Shown here: positions 1-8,531 of the stretch, piece by piece
Position numbering within the stretch: position 1 is the stretch's first letter
Layout: every line of letters starts with the position of its first letter
Source of the DNA: AVCC01 sp041736255
GTDB lineage: Bacteria > Pseudomonadota > Gammaproteobacteria > Burkholderiales > Burkholderiaceae_D
Reading direction: 5' to 3'
DNA: 29,370 bases
NCBI GenBank assembly: GCA_041736255.1
Contig: JBGSTZ010000016.1
Span: forward strand, 1 to 29,370
Program-made: the position numbers and the translations under genes
The notes under the pieces: generated by a model
Told to the model about the DNA's origin: nothing
Database searches by the model: none
What the model saw: the letters and a program-made list of their open reading frames with translations, nothing else

Positions 1-210
1 AGACAAAGTACGTGCCAGGATCCAACGCGTCGATATAGTTACCAGATGGGGCATCCGTGACGTCCAAGCGTCCGCCGGTTAGCCATTCGTAGAAAAAGCC
101 CGCCCGTCTGCATAGGCACCCGTCGGCTCGTCACGGATCCAGCGCTCCAGGATTGCTGGCTCGATCACCTTGCAGAGGCGTGCAAGGAATTTAATCCAGC
201 AGGCCTTTAT
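1..210 (-). pseudogene. Fic-family protein fragment, frameshifted and cut by window edge
   Basis: Reading the minus strand, about 35 codons encode a stretch with FLARLCKVIEPAILERWIRD followed by EPTGAYA. The frame then breaks near position 108, and RAGFFYEWLTGGRLDV continues in the next frame, open to the window edge with GNYIDALDPGTYF. Joined, this resembles the N-terminal helical region of Fic/DOC proteins, where an EPTGAYARRAxFLYEWLTG-like segment precedes the catalytic Fic core. Restoring one base between GCA and CGG (Ala-Arg-Arg) rejoins the frames. The HPFx(D/E)GNGR catalytic motif would lie outside the window and is not seen. No start codon with a ribosome binding site is visible. Assignment rests on remembered family sequence, so it is moderate. 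A sequencing error could also explain the shift. Confidence 0.45.
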
Positions 211-248
211 CGGAAGATTTGCTGTCGCCTGGACGATGACAATTTCTG

Positions 249-404
249 CTGAGCCGCCGTGAACTCGATTTGGCGGTCGCGGCAGCTATGGTGGGCTGAT
301 TACACGCCGAAGATGGCGGATGAAGAAATCCTGCGAAGGCTGTTGATGCTAAATTTGGAGCACTCGAATTGGGATGCAAATTTATCAGAAGCCAAAGTTG
401 CCTA
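249..404 (+). pseudogene. Decayed C-terminus of a DNA methyltransferase-like protein
   Basis: One plus-strand frame reads LSRRELDLAVAAAMVG and stops. A neighbouring frame then gives WADYTPKMADEEILRRLLML followed by NLEH and stops at 404. With two single-base losses repaired in T runs near 287-293, these join into an AVAAAYGWADYTP...DEEILRRLLxLNLE pattern. I recognise this as the extreme C-terminus of large adenine DNA methyltransferases of the YeeA/MmeI-like restriction-modification type. No upstream methyltransferase motifs (such as NPPY) are present, so only the tail survives. The match is from memory and short. It fits with the Fic fragment beside it as debris of a defence-type region. Confidence 0.35.
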
Positions 405-500
405 GACTATCCAGCACTGGTCAACAAAATGTAGATTCAAAGATAGTACCTCCGGGATGCCAATTGGCCGGTTTCGAGCCAAGAGGTCATCGAGGCATAT

Positions 501-545
501 CGACCGAATGTCTGGTTTTAGGCCGAAGCGGACAGTGGCAGGACA
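501..545 (+). repeat. Short degenerate intergenic repeat, copy A
   Basis: This stretch contains TCTGGTTTTAGGCCGAAGCG followed by GACAGT. It resembles two stretches on the other side of the unknown gene (2143-2169 and 2189-2215), sharing a TGnTTT...GGCCGAAG core in the same orientation. The rest of 405-588 shows no convincing coding signal. Confidence 0.25.
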
Positions 546-588
546 TGAGACCTTATCTACCAACTGGTTACTGAAAAGTATTTGGCGT

Positions 589-1989
589 TCAGTCTTTCCG
601 ATATGTTGAGCGTCTACCAACTACCCACGAGAAAGTTTTGTCGTCTGTGAGAACATGAAGAGGACATTTAATATCTTTTGGGTTCCAATTGTTTATTGCC
701 GAAATGTAGTCGCCTTTTTGTAACTTGCCCAAAACATTATTTACAAAGTCAGAGCGTGACGAAGATTTTGAGCCGACTATATTAAGAATGACCAAGCAAA
801 GAATAGTTTGGATTTGTTGATTGGCGACGTGGGCATCTGTCTCTAATGAGGAAAACGTTTCTCCGTCATGAACAATTCTATTTCTTATTTCATAGAGTGA
901 ATTATATTCCGAAAGTAAATCTCCAAATCTACTGACCTTCCCATTTGCTGCTGCGGATACCCACACACGCTGATGCGGGCCTCTCAAATTTCCAACTTCG
1001 CATAGAGCGTCGAGAGCATAAATCAGGCTAAGGAAAGACGCCTCTGGCTCGATTAAGTAATATGCCTGACCAATAGTGCGCAATGCAGACTTAACTTCTT
1101 TTGCCATCTGGTTAGTTACAACGCCATCAACAATGTCTGCCAGAGCAGAAATGTCGCTGTCGTCTGGATTAAATTGAACCTCTAACCCAAGCCAGTTATT
1201 TTCAACACGTAATACGCTGGGTTTTGCGCTATATATATTAGCCTTTGGGCCAAATGATGGGATTATGTATGCAAACGAAAAATCGTCAATCCACCCCGCT
1301 TTGTTAGGCAAATATTCTAATTTTTTATATGAACAAAATGCCCATCGCAGGAGATCAAGAGCGCGATCCGCGTCCTGCGCAACAAAGTTAAGCAATCTCT
1401 CTTGTCCAGATACAGAAATCTGGGCGTCATACAAAATTTTCGCGGGGATCAATATTTCCCGCTCAATAAGGGGATAACCCAATAGCGCGGCAAGATTTCC
1501 GATATGCGGGGTTCTATCCGGAGCCCAATTTGGTATAACGTCAGCACCGCTCACATCGCAGAGCTCCATCCCCCAACGATGGGTAAGCAGTTGAACTTCA
1601 ATCCCATCCACCGGAGCATGGAAGGTTGTCTTACCTATGCTGAAAGTTTCAAGCAGTAGAAAATTCGTAACAGGAACAAGGCATGTAGCAGTGATACTAG
1701 CCCCCTCAGCCAAAGCACCAAGAGAAGTTCCCCATTGCTGGTCCGATGGCTCATGGAACTCTATAAAATCAAAGCATTTTCGGAAGTCAACTAATCCCGC
1801 TTCGGGTCGATAATAATCTTTATTGAAGGTTATTCCATCGCCCTCGGGAAATGGGCTCGCCCAATATCCTAAAGCCCTAATTTTCATTAGGGCTAGCGTA
1901 ATGCTCTCCAAGTCATCGTCAGATGGTCTAATTGGCCAAAGAATATTTCCAGAGACATTATCGTGAGGGTGCAGAAGTAAAGCGTTCAT
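589..1989 (-). CDS. Unknown protein with C-terminal Apea/HEPN-like motif
   Basis: This is an intact 466-residue reading frame whose overall function I do not recognise. No signal peptide or membrane segment is evident. Near the C-terminus, YEIRNRIVHDGE (Arg369, His374) matches the Rx4-6H signature of HEPN domains, in the form typical of Apea-like HEPN proteins (helix, then RNxIVHDG). HEPN domains are often RNases in toxin-antitoxin, abortive infection and other defence systems, but the ribonuclease role here is inference. The first 300 residues look like a globular alpha/beta region without a motif I can name. Base composition is clearly more AT-rich than the neighbouring housekeeping genes, and it sits beside Fic and methyltransferase debris, suggesting horizontal acquisition. 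The ATG at 1989 has no good ribosome binding site, so the start is uncertain. Confidence 0.6.
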   Translation of the reverse strand: MNALLLHPHDNVSGNILWPIRPSDDDLESITLALMKIRALGYWASPFPEGDGITFNKDYYRPEAGLVDFRKCFDFIEFHEPSDQQWGTSLGALAEGASITATCLVPVTNFLLLETFSIGKTTFHAPVDGIEVQLLTHRWGMELCDVSGADVIPNWAPDRTPHIGNLAALLGYPLIEREILIPAKILYDAQISVSGQERLLNFVAQDADRALDLLRWAFCSYKKLEYLPNKAGWIDDFSFAYIIPSFGPKANIYSAKPSVLRVENNWLGLEVQFNPDDSDISALADIVDGVVTNQMAKEVKSALRTIGQAYYLIEPEASFLSLIYALDALCEVGNLRGPHQRVWVSAAANGKVSRFGDLLSEYNSLYEIRNRIVHDGETFSSLETDAHVANQQIQTILCLVILNIVGSKSSSRSDFVNNVLGKLQKGDYISAINNWNPKDIKCPLHVLTDDKTFSWVVGRRSTYRKD

Positions 1990-2142
1990 CGCATTAAGCC
2001 GTTGTCGTTAGTGACCAAGGATTGTAATTATCCACCAAGCCACCCCAGAAGGAGCCTATTCTTTGCCTCATTGACTCCGCGGCGTGCCTTCTTCGGGAAA
2101 CGTGGGAACGCCTCCCCTCATATAAATGAATAATCTGAGCGG

Positions 2143-2215
2143 CTGCTTTGGCCGAAGTCCAGCCGTTCGGCGACTGCTAGCTAGATGACTGCTTTTGGCA
2201 GATTTGAGCCGTTCG
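2143..2215 (+). repeat. Two imperfect direct repeats in the 1990-2354 gap
   Basis: Two 27-base units, 2143-2169 and 2189-2215, both begin CTGCTTT and end AGCCGTTCG with a divergent middle (GGCCGAAGTCC versus GGCAGATTTG). A related copy lies at 501-545, so the unknown gene at 589-1989 is flanked on both sides. Otherwise the 365-base gap 1990-2354 has no supported gene. Confidence 0.4.
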
Positions 2216-2354
2216 TGAAAGAACCCGGAATCAACCAATTGCAGACATTCGCCGAGATCGAAGGTAACCCATTCTTAGTGAAGGTATTCTCTCGATCCAA
2301 GCTTGTTTAGATCGCTATTAATTTGTCTCACCATATTACTGATCGTTCAAATCA

Positions 2355-3332
2355 TCACACCACGCCAGCGCCATGCGCTTGTGCATCGGCGTGGTAGCTT
2401 GAGCGCACCATGGCGCCGACGGCGGCATGATCAAAACCCATTTTGTAGGCTTCTTGCTCGAACATTTTGAAAACATCCGGATGCACGTAGCGGCGCACCG
2501 GCAAGTGGTCGCCGGACGGCATCAGATATTGGCCGATGGTCAGCATGGTGACGTTGTGGGCGCGCAGGTCGCGCATCACTTGCAGGATTTCTTCGTCGGT
2601 TTCGCCCAAGCCGACCATGATGCCGGATTTGGTCGGAAGGTGCGGATGCTGCTCTTTGAATTGCTTAAGCAGGTTTAGCGAGTGTTGATAATCGGAACCG
2701 GGACGGGCTTCTTTGTATAGGCGCGGCGCGGTTTCCAGATTGTGGTTCATCACGTCTGGCGGCATTTCCTTGAAGATTTCCAGCGCGTGTTCCAGGCGGC
2801 CGCGGAAGTCGGGTACCAGCACTTCAATGCGGGTGTTGGGCGACAGTGCGCGGATCTCGCGGATGCAATCGACAAAATGGCCAGCGCCGCCGTCGCGCAG
2901 ATCGTCGCGATCGACCGAGGTGATGACGACGTACTTGAGCTTCAGTGCGGCGATGGTTCTGGCTAGCTTTTCCGGTTCGGTGGCGTCCAACGGATCGGGC
3001 CGGCCGTGGCCGACGTCGCAGAACGGGCAGCGCCGGGTGCATTTGTCACCCATGATCATGAAGGTTGCGGTGCCCTTGCCGAAGCATTCGCCGATGTTCG
3101 GGCAGGACGCTTCTTCGCACACCGTGACCAGATTATTTTCGCGCAGGATATCCTTGATTTCGTAGAAACGGGTGGTCGACGAACCGGCCTTGACCCGAAT
3201 CCAGTCCGGCTTCTTGAGCCGTTCGGCAGGGATGATCTTGATCGGGATGCGCGCGGTTTTTTCGGCGCCTTTTTGCTTGTCGCTGGGGTTGTAAGTCGAT
3301 GAGGCGAGTGGTTGCTTGGTTTCAGAAGTCAT
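2355..3332 (-). CDS. lipA: Lipoyl synthase LipA
   Basis: Radical-SAM enzyme that inserts two sulfurs into octanoyl groups on lipoyl domains of 2-oxoacid dehydrogenases and the glycine cleavage H protein. Both iron-sulfur cluster motifs are present: the auxiliary-cluster set Cys72, Cys77, Cys83 (VCEEASCPNIGEC) and the SAM-cluster CxxxCxxC at Cys98, Cys102, Cys105 (KCTRRCPFCD). The C-terminal RSSYHA, with the conserved Arg-Ser-Ser, is intact. Length is 325 residues, normal for the family. I place the start at the ATG at 3332 because CTAGGA lies just upstream; a TTG six codons earlier is open but has no such site. It lies 18 bases downstream of lipB and is almost certainly cotranscribed with it. 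Confidence 0.96.
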   Translation of the reverse strand: MTSETKQPLASSTYNPSDKQKGAEKTARIPIKIIPAERLKKPDWIRVKAGSSTTRFYEIKDILRENNLVTVCEEASCPNIGECFGKGTATFMIMGDKCTRRCPFCDVGHGRPDPLDATEPEKLARTIAALKLKYVVITSVDRDDLRDGGAGHFVDCIREIRALSPNTRIEVLVPDFRGRLEHALEIFKEMPPDVMNHNLETAPRLYKEARPGSDYQHSLNLLKQFKEQHPHLPTKSGIMVGLGETDEEILQVMRDLRAHNVTMLTIGQYLMPSGDHLPVRRYVHPDVFKMFEQEAYKMGFDHAAVGAMVRSSYHADAQAHGAGVV

Positions 3333-3350
3333 TGCATGTCCTAGTGGCAA

Positions 3351-4049
3351 TTAATGCGGCAGAGGGTAGCGGAATTTGGAACTTGGAACTTCCGTTGCCC
3401 TTGCGGCCGGTGCTTGGGTAAGATTTTTAATCAGTTGGTACGCAAGTGCTGACTGCATCTCTGGCAACGGTATGTCGGCGCCTTGCGAGCGCATGTCGAC
3501 CGTCTGCAGGCCGGCGTAACCGCAAGGATTGATCCACGAAAACGGCGTCAAATCCATCGCTACATTCAGCGCCACGCCGTGATAAGTGCAACCGTTGCCG
3601 CGAATTTTGAGGCCGAGAGCGGCGATTTTGGCGCCGACCGATGCGCCGTTGGCCATGTAAATCCCGGGCGCGCCGGCCTTGCGTTCACCGGCCAGATTAT
3701 ACGCGGCGAGTACTTCGATCACCGACTGCTCAATGGCGCGCACGAATGCGCGCGCGAACAGGCGTGCACCCGAACGGCGGCGCAAATCCATCAGCAAATA
3801 AATTACCACCTGTCCCGGGCCGTGGTAAGTGACTTCGCCGCCGCGATCGGTTTCCACAATCGGGATGCCGTGCGCATCGAGCACGTGGGCGCGGTCGGCG
3901 GCCAGCCCGAGCGTGAATACCGGCGGGTGTTCGACGATCCACAATTGATCTGGCGTCGTGGCGTCGCGGCTGTCGGTGAAGGCGCGCATGGCGTCGAAGC
4001 TGGCGTGGTAAGACTCAACGCCGCGTTGAAGTATGAAGGGAGATTGCAT
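3351..4049 (-). CDS. lipB: Octanoyltransferase LipB
   Basis: Transfers octanoyl groups from acyl carrier protein to lipoyl domains, supplying the substrate of LipA. The 232-residue product contains the family signature RGGEVTYHGPGQ (residues 69-80), the catalytic lysine in VGAKIAALG (Lys141) and the catalytic cysteine in INPCGYAG (Cys176). The open frame extends far upstream to 4421, but that extension has no homologous character. The ATG at 4049 (MQSPFILQRG) matches the usual LipB start. Its ribosome binding site is weak (GTGGGCC). In many related bacteria a DUF493 gene lies directly upstream; here modABC and two cell-wall genes intervene. Confidence 0.95.
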   Translation of the reverse strand: MQSPFILQRGVESYHASFDAMRAFTDSRDATTPDQLWIVEHPPVFTLGLAADRAHVLDAHGIPIVETDRGGEVTYHGPGQVVIYLLMDLRRRSGARLFARAFVRAIEQSVIEVLAAYNLAGERKAGAPGIYMANGASVGAKIAALGLKIRGNGCTYHGVALNVAMDLTPFSWINPCGYAGLQTVDMRSQGADIPLPEMQSALAYQLIKNLTQAPAARATEVPSSKFRYPLPH

Positions 4050-4290
4050 GGCCCACAGTGTACCGAAATAGCGCGGCTGGCGCGCCAACAAGCTTGGTGT
4101 CAATGTGGGTATTGCGCTGTGGTGCCGGCCGGCATGCAGAAATTCCGACCGTGTATCTACATTAGTGACGGGATTTCCATTTGCGCCGGTAAAATTGACT
4201 ATTGAGACAGGCGTGCAGCACGCGTGGTTGCGACAAACTGTCACTATGGCGCCGTTCTGAAAATGAATTTGCAACGAAAGAAAACTATCC

Positions 4291-5061
4291 ATGAAATGCA
4301 TCAAGCCGATTCTTGTCGTTTGTTCCCTGCTGTTCTCCCTGTCGGCCCATGCCGAAAAAATCACCATCGCGGCGGCGGCTGATCTGAAATTCGCCATGGA
4401 CGAGATCGTCAGTACCTTCAAGCAGGCCCATCCTGCCGATGTGGTGGAGGTGGTCTATGGTTCCTCGGGCAAGTTCCAGACCCAGATTCAGCAGGGCGCG
4501 CCCTATGACCTGTACTTTTCTGCCGACATCGCTTTTCCCCGCGCATTGGCCAAGGCCGGCTTCGCTGCCTCTGAAGTCATGTCCTACGCCTTTGGCCGAA
4601 TCGTCCTCTGGAGCACCAGCATGGATGCGACGAAGATGACGCTGGACAGTCTCACCGATCCAAAAATTACCCGAATTGCCATAGCCAATCCGAAGCATGC
4701 GCCTTACGGCAAACGCGCCGAGGAAGCGCTGCGCTCCGCAGGGCTGTGGCAGAAGATCGAACCGAAACTGGTCTATGGCGAGAACATCGCCCACACCGCG
4801 CAGTTCGTGCAGACCGGCAATGCGCAGGCCGGCATCATCGCGCTGGCGTTGGCCGTCAATCCGGCGCTGTCAAGCAAGGGTGGCTATTGGTTGATCCCCG
4901 AAAATATGCATGCGCCGCTGGAACAGGGCTTCATCATCACCAAACGGGCGGCAGGTAATGCGCTTGCCAAACAATTTGCCGACACCATGGGTAGCAAGTC
5001 CACGCGCGCCGTGATGACGAAATACGGCTTCGTGCTGCCGGGCGAAGCCGCCAGCAAGTAA
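4291..5061 (+). CDS. modA: Molybdate ABC transporter substrate-binding protein ModA
   Basis: Periplasmic protein that captures molybdate (and tungstate) for the ModBC importer. Residues 1-21 form a signal peptide ending SAHA, followed by the typical ITIAAAADLKFAM start of mature ModA. The oxyanion-binding segments YGSSGKF and the ANPKHAPYGKRAEEAL region are present. It is 256 residues, normal for the family. It is the first gene of a modABC operon transcribed away from lipB. The 241-base divergent gap (4050-4290) has no clear ModE-type palindrome that I can see. It is separated by 49 bases from modB. Confidence 0.95.
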   Translation: MKCIKPILVVCSLLFSLSAHAEKITIAAAADLKFAMDEIVSTFKQAHPADVVEVVYGSSGKFQTQIQQGAPYDLYFSADIAFPRALAKAGFAASEVMSYAFGRIVLWSTSMDATKMTLDSLTDPKITRIAIANPKHAPYGKRAEEALRSAGLWQKIEPKLVYGENIAHTAQFVQTGNAQAGIIALALAVNPALSSKGGYWLIPENMHAPLEQGFIITKRAAGNALAKQFADTMGSKSTRAVMTKYGFVLPGEAASK

Positions 5062-5110
5062 GGAAAATCATAAGGAAAACCATGCATGTGCGCCGACAAG
5101 AGGAGCCCGG

Positions 5111-5791
5111 ATGTACCTGACCGATAGCGATCTACAAGCAATTTGGCTGACGGTTCGGTTGGCTGGCATCGTGACGCTGATCCTGCTGTTGGTGGGTACG
5201 CCGATTGCGTGGTGGCTGGCCCGCAGCAAGGCATGGTGGAAAGGACCGGTTGGCGCGGTGGTGGCGTTGCCACTGGTGCTGCCGCCTTCGGTGCTGGGTT
5301 TTTACCTGCTGCTGACAATGGGGCCAAATGGCCCGGTGGGGCAGCTGACGCAGGCGCTCGGCGTCGCGCCGTTGGCTTTCACTTTCTGGGGCTTAGTCAT
5401 CGCCTCGGTGTTCTACTCGTTGCCGTTCATGGTGCAGCCGCTGCAAACCGCATTCGAGGCCGTGGGCGAGCGTCCGCTGGAAGTCGCCGCGACTTTGCGC
5501 GCCTCGCCGCTGGACGCATTTTTTACGGTGGCGGTGCCGCTGGCATTGCCGGGCTTTCTGACCGCCTCGGTTTTGACCTTTGCCCACACGGTGGGCGAGT
5601 TCGGCGTGGTGCTGATGATAGGCGGCAGCATTCCCGGTGTGACACGGGTCGCGTCAGTGCAAATCTACGACTATGTGGAAGCCATGGAGTACATGCAGGC
5701 GCATCGTCTGGCTGCGGTGATGTTGATCTTCTCATTCATCGTTCTTCTGGTCCTGTACGCATGGCGGCCCGGCACCAGGAAAGGGGCCTGA
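5111..5791 (+). CDS. modB: Molybdate ABC transporter permease ModB
   Basis: Inner-membrane permease of the molybdate importer, 226 residues with about five hydrophobic helices. The cytoplasmic coupling motif of binding-protein-dependent permeases is visible around residues 118-145 (EVAATLRASPLDAFFTVAVP, equivalent to EAA...G). HTVGEFGVVLMIGG is characteristic of ModB. AGAGGAG sits just before the ATG at 5111. Its stop is one base from the modC start, so translation is probably coupled. Confidence 0.95.
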   Translation: MYLTDSDLQAIWLTVRLAGIVTLILLLVGTPIAWWLARSKAWWKGPVGAVVALPLVLPPSVLGFYLLLTMGPNGPVGQLTQALGVAPLAFTFWGLVIASVFYSLPFMVQPLQTAFEAVGERPLEVAATLRASPLDAFFTVAVPLALPGFLTASVLTFAHTVGEFGVVLMIGGSIPGVTRVASVQIYDYVEAMEYMQAHRLAAVMLIFSFIVLLVLYAWRPGTRKGA

Positions 5792-5792
5792 C

Positions 5793-6863
5793 ATGACCGG
5801 AATTCAAGCGCGTTTCCGGCTCGATTGGTCAGAATTCAAGCTCGATGTCGATCTGGATTTGCCAGGCCGTGGCGTCACCGCCTTGTTCGGCCATTCGGGT
5901 TCCGGCAAGACCACTCTGCTGCGTTGCATGGCGGGACTGGAGCGGGCAGCGGCTGGGCATCTGGTCGTCAACGGTGAAATCTGGCAGGACGAGCGCCACT
6001 GGTTGCCGACCTACAAGCGCCCGCTCGGTTATGTGTTTCAGGAAGCGAGTTTGTTTGCGCACCTGACGGTGATGGGCAATCTGCGTTATGGCAGGCGACG
6101 CATATCGAACGAACAAAGAGTGAGCCTGGAACAGGCTATCGAGTTGCTGGGCATCGGCCATTTGCTTGAGCGCAAGCCGGATCGACTTTCGGGAGGTGAG
6201 CGCAGCCGTGTCGCCATTGCACGGGCCTTGGCCGTCAGCCCACGCATCCTGTTGATGGACGAACCTCTGGCTGCGCTCGACTTGAAGCGCAAACAAGAAA
6301 TTCTTCCCTATCTTGAGCGACTGCATGATGCACTGGACATTCCGGTGCTCTATGTCAGCCACGCGCCCGATGAGGTGGCGCGGCTGGCGGATCATCTGGT
6401 CGTGATGGAAAACGGACGGGTGCTGGCCTGCGGCGCCTTGGCCGACACGCTGACCCGCCTCGACCTGCCGATTCGCCTGGGCGAGGACGCCGGGGCCATC
6501 CTCGATGCCACGGTTGCCGAGATAGACAATATATGGCACCTGGCGCGGATGGAGTTTGCCGGCGGCAGCCTGTGGGCCAGGGATCAGGGTCTATCGATTG
6601 GCCGCCGGGTGCGGGTGCGGGTGTTGGCAAGGGATGTGAGTCTGGCCAGCGAGCCGCCGGGGCGCAGCAGTATCCAAAACGTACTGCAAGGGCGAGTCGA
6701 TGCGATTGCCGACGATGACCATCCCGGCCTTGCGCTGGTGCGCGTACAGGTTGGCGATGTCATGCTCTTGTCCCGTCTGACCAAGCGCGCAGCAGCATCG
6801 CTGGATGTGGTTCCCGGTCAGGCCGTGTGGCTACAAGTCAAGTCGGTTGCGCTGATGGAATAG
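5793..6863 (+). CDS. modC: Molybdate ABC transporter ATPase ModC
   Basis: ATPase that powers molybdate import. The nucleotide-binding domain (about 1-230) shows Walker A GHSGSGKT (33-40), signature LSGGE (132-136), Walker B with LLMDEP (153-158) and the switch histidine region VSHAPDE. The C-terminal part (about 290-356, RSSIQNVLQGRV...) is a Mop/TOBE domain, the molybdate-sensing region that distinguishes ModC from other importers. Length is 356 residues. It is the last gene of modABC. The converging gap 6864-6969 has no strong hairpin terminator. Confidence 0.95.
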   Translation: MTGIQARFRLDWSEFKLDVDLDLPGRGVTALFGHSGSGKTTLLRCMAGLERAAAGHLVVNGEIWQDERHWLPTYKRPLGYVFQEASLFAHLTVMGNLRYGRRRISNEQRVSLEQAIELLGIGHLLERKPDRLSGGERSRVAIARALAVSPRILLMDEPLAALDLKRKQEILPYLERLHDALDIPVLYVSHAPDEVARLADHLVVMENGRVLACGALADTLTRLDLPIRLGEDAGAILDATVAEIDNIWHLARMEFAGGSLWARDQGLSIGRRVRVRVLARDVSLASEPPGRSSIQNVLQGRVDAIADDDHPGLALVRVQVGDVMLLSRLTKRAAASLDVVPGQAVWLQVKSVALME

Positions 6864-6969
6864 GGCTGACAAAGCGCCGCGACAGCTTATGAAATACTGT
6901 ATGTATTTATAAATGCGCATTTTATATATACGCTAATACGCCTGTTTTTTGACATACTCCGGCATTCAT

Positions 6970-7524
6970 TCAACCCCGCCACTGCCGCACCTTACCCACA
7001 TCCACATGGACAAAATCAGAGCCGGGATAGTAGCCTACGCCGCCGCTTTGCTGCATCAGCGCCACGCGGCGTATCTGGCTCAGATCGCGCCCGGGAACAC
7101 GGATGTCGATGGCTTTGCCATCCATGTGCATGCTATGTTTGGCTACCCCGTCGCTGCGCGCTGCGAGCATGGCGTTGGTGGCGGGTGAGCGGTAGCCGGA
7201 AATGATGTGAAAAGGCTGGCGTGCATCGACTGCGTTATTGATGTCGTACAGAAAATCAAGCAGCTCGGGAGACATTTCCTTGATGGCGTTATTGCGGTGA
7301 TCGCGCAGAACCAGGTTGATGTCAGTCAGCGCTTGCGGGATGTAGTTGCCTTCTGCCCAGTAGACGGTCTGCAGGCTTTCTCCGGTATGCGTGTTGTAAA
7401 AAGCCAGCGCACGTTCCGGCATTGTCGCGCCGCGTAGCGCGGCATGTGCCGACAATGGGGACAAGCCTGCTGCAGCTGCCAGTGCGCCGAATTTCATGAA
7501 TGTACGGCGGTTTGCATCTTTCAT
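6970..7524 (-). CDS. Tat-exported DUF882 / M15-like murein peptidase
   Basis: Likely periplasmic zinc peptidase acting on peptidoglycan cross-links (YcbK/DUF882, peptidase M15A clan). The N-terminus has a twin-arginine signal, NRRTFMKFGALAAAAGL, ending near SAHA. The metal-site motifs are SGYRSPATN, SMHMDGKAIDI (His and Asp ligands) and FVHVDVG (second His). It is 184 residues, typical. Its ATG overlaps the stop of the L,D-transpeptidase gene (ATGA), with a strong GGAGGT ribosome binding site, so the two are translated together. The pair suggests joint remodelling of the cell wall. The precise bond cleaved is not shown by the sequence. Confidence 0.9.
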   Translation of the reverse strand: MKDANRRTFMKFGALAAAAGLSPLSAHAALRGATMPERALAFYNTHTGESLQTVYWAEGNYIPQALTDINLVLRDHRNNAIKEMSPELLDFLYDINNAVDARQPFHIISGYRSPATNAMLAARSDGVAKHSMHMDGKAIDIRVPGRDLSQIRRVALMQQSGGVGYYPGSDFVHVDVGKVRQWRG

Positions 7525-8447
7525 GGGTTACCTCCAGTTAAAACCGGGAGACTGGCCAACCCAACTTCTCGGGCCAGTCCTTCCTTTAGTTGAATTATTT
7601 TATTTACCTTGTACCAGTCCATCAGGTGACTTATGCCCTGGATTCGGGCCGCGTGTTCCACTTGTGTAAAGGAATTAATCCCTTTTTTATAGATGTCCCG
7701 ATTGACCTCAAGAAAAATACGGCCATCATCAAGTTGCGCCAACAGCACCGGCGCATACATGATCTTGCCGGGCTGACCTGTGCTGACCTGCGGAAAAAGC
7801 GCCGCGATGTCATCCGGGTGCAAGCGGATACAGCCATGACTCTGGAAACGGTAAATGCTGCTTGGCGCAATGGTGCCATGAATACCGATTCCCGGCAGGC
7901 TCAGGCCAATCCAGTGCTTGCCGAGCGGGTTCTCAGGTCCTGGCGGAACCGCGGTGAGTACGGTTTTGCCCTCACGCTGCATCTCTTCCTGGATCGACTT
8001 GGGCACATACCATGTCTTGTTTTCCTGCAAATTGGCCACTGTGAAGTTGCCTGCCGGCGTGGCCCAGTCCGGGCGCCCCAGCGCAACCGGATAATGGGCT
8101 ACCAGATCGCCTGACTGAAAGTAATACAGCATGCGCTGCGGCAGGTTAATCAAGATACCTTGCTCCAGTTGCTCCGGAACGATGTGGCGGTTGTCGATTT
8201 GCAGTAACTGACCAGGCTGCAGTATGGCGTTTAATTTTAGGGCATTGGTGCGCGCCAGAACGCTGGTTTCGACGCCAAAACGGGCGCCGATGCGCCCCAG
8301 GTAATCGCCGGGTTGCACCGTATAGTCAAATTGCTGGCCCACCAGCGCACCATGGAATCCTGAATCTGCCGCATTCTGGGCGCTGGCTGCCGGAATCCAG
8401 GCCATGCACAACATCCATGCCAATCCCGATAGAATCAGCCGCTGCAT
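7521..8447 (-). CDS. LysM-containing L,D-transpeptidase (YkuD family)
   Basis: Periplasmic enzyme expected to form 3-3 cross-links or attach proteins to peptidoglycan. A signal peptide (about 1-23, ending AASA) is followed by a LysM domain (41-84, YTVQPGDYLGRIGARFGVE) and a YkuD catalytic domain with the active-site motif SHGCIRLHPDD (Cys206). The open frame extends 24 codons further upstream to 8519, 12 bases from the DUF493 stop. That extension would bury the signal peptide, so I prefer the ATG at 8447, although neither start has a good ribosome binding site. About 60 residues after the catalytic domain are of unknown role. It belongs to the ErfK/YbiS/YcfS group; which member cannot be settled here. 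Confidence 0.9.
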   Translation of the reverse strand: MQRLILSGLAWMLCMAWIPAASAQNAADSGFHGALVGQQFDYTVQPGDYLGRIGARFGVETSVLARTNALKLNAILQPGQLLQIDNRHIVPEQLEQGILINLPQRMLYYFQSGDLVAHYPVALGRPDWATPAGNFTVANLQENKTWYVPKSIQEEMQREGKTVLTAVPPGPENPLGKHWIGLSLPGIGIHGTIAPSSIYRFQSHGCIRLHPDDIAALFPQVSTGQPGKIMYAPVLLAQLDDGRIFLEVNRDIYKKGINSFTQVEHAARIQGISHLMDWYKVNKIIQLKEGLAREVGLASLPVLTGGNP

Positions 8448-8531
8448 ATTGGTTGCTGTTTTTTGCAATATTCTGCATGGCGTGCCAGTGCAGCAATGGA
8501 GAATCGTCGTATTACGCATTGGATCGCTACT

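Noticed and set aside
3351..4421. LipB with a 124-residue N-terminal extension
   Set aside because: The extension is not typical of LipB, overlaps the modA start, and has no ribosome site; the ATG at 4049 gives the normal length.
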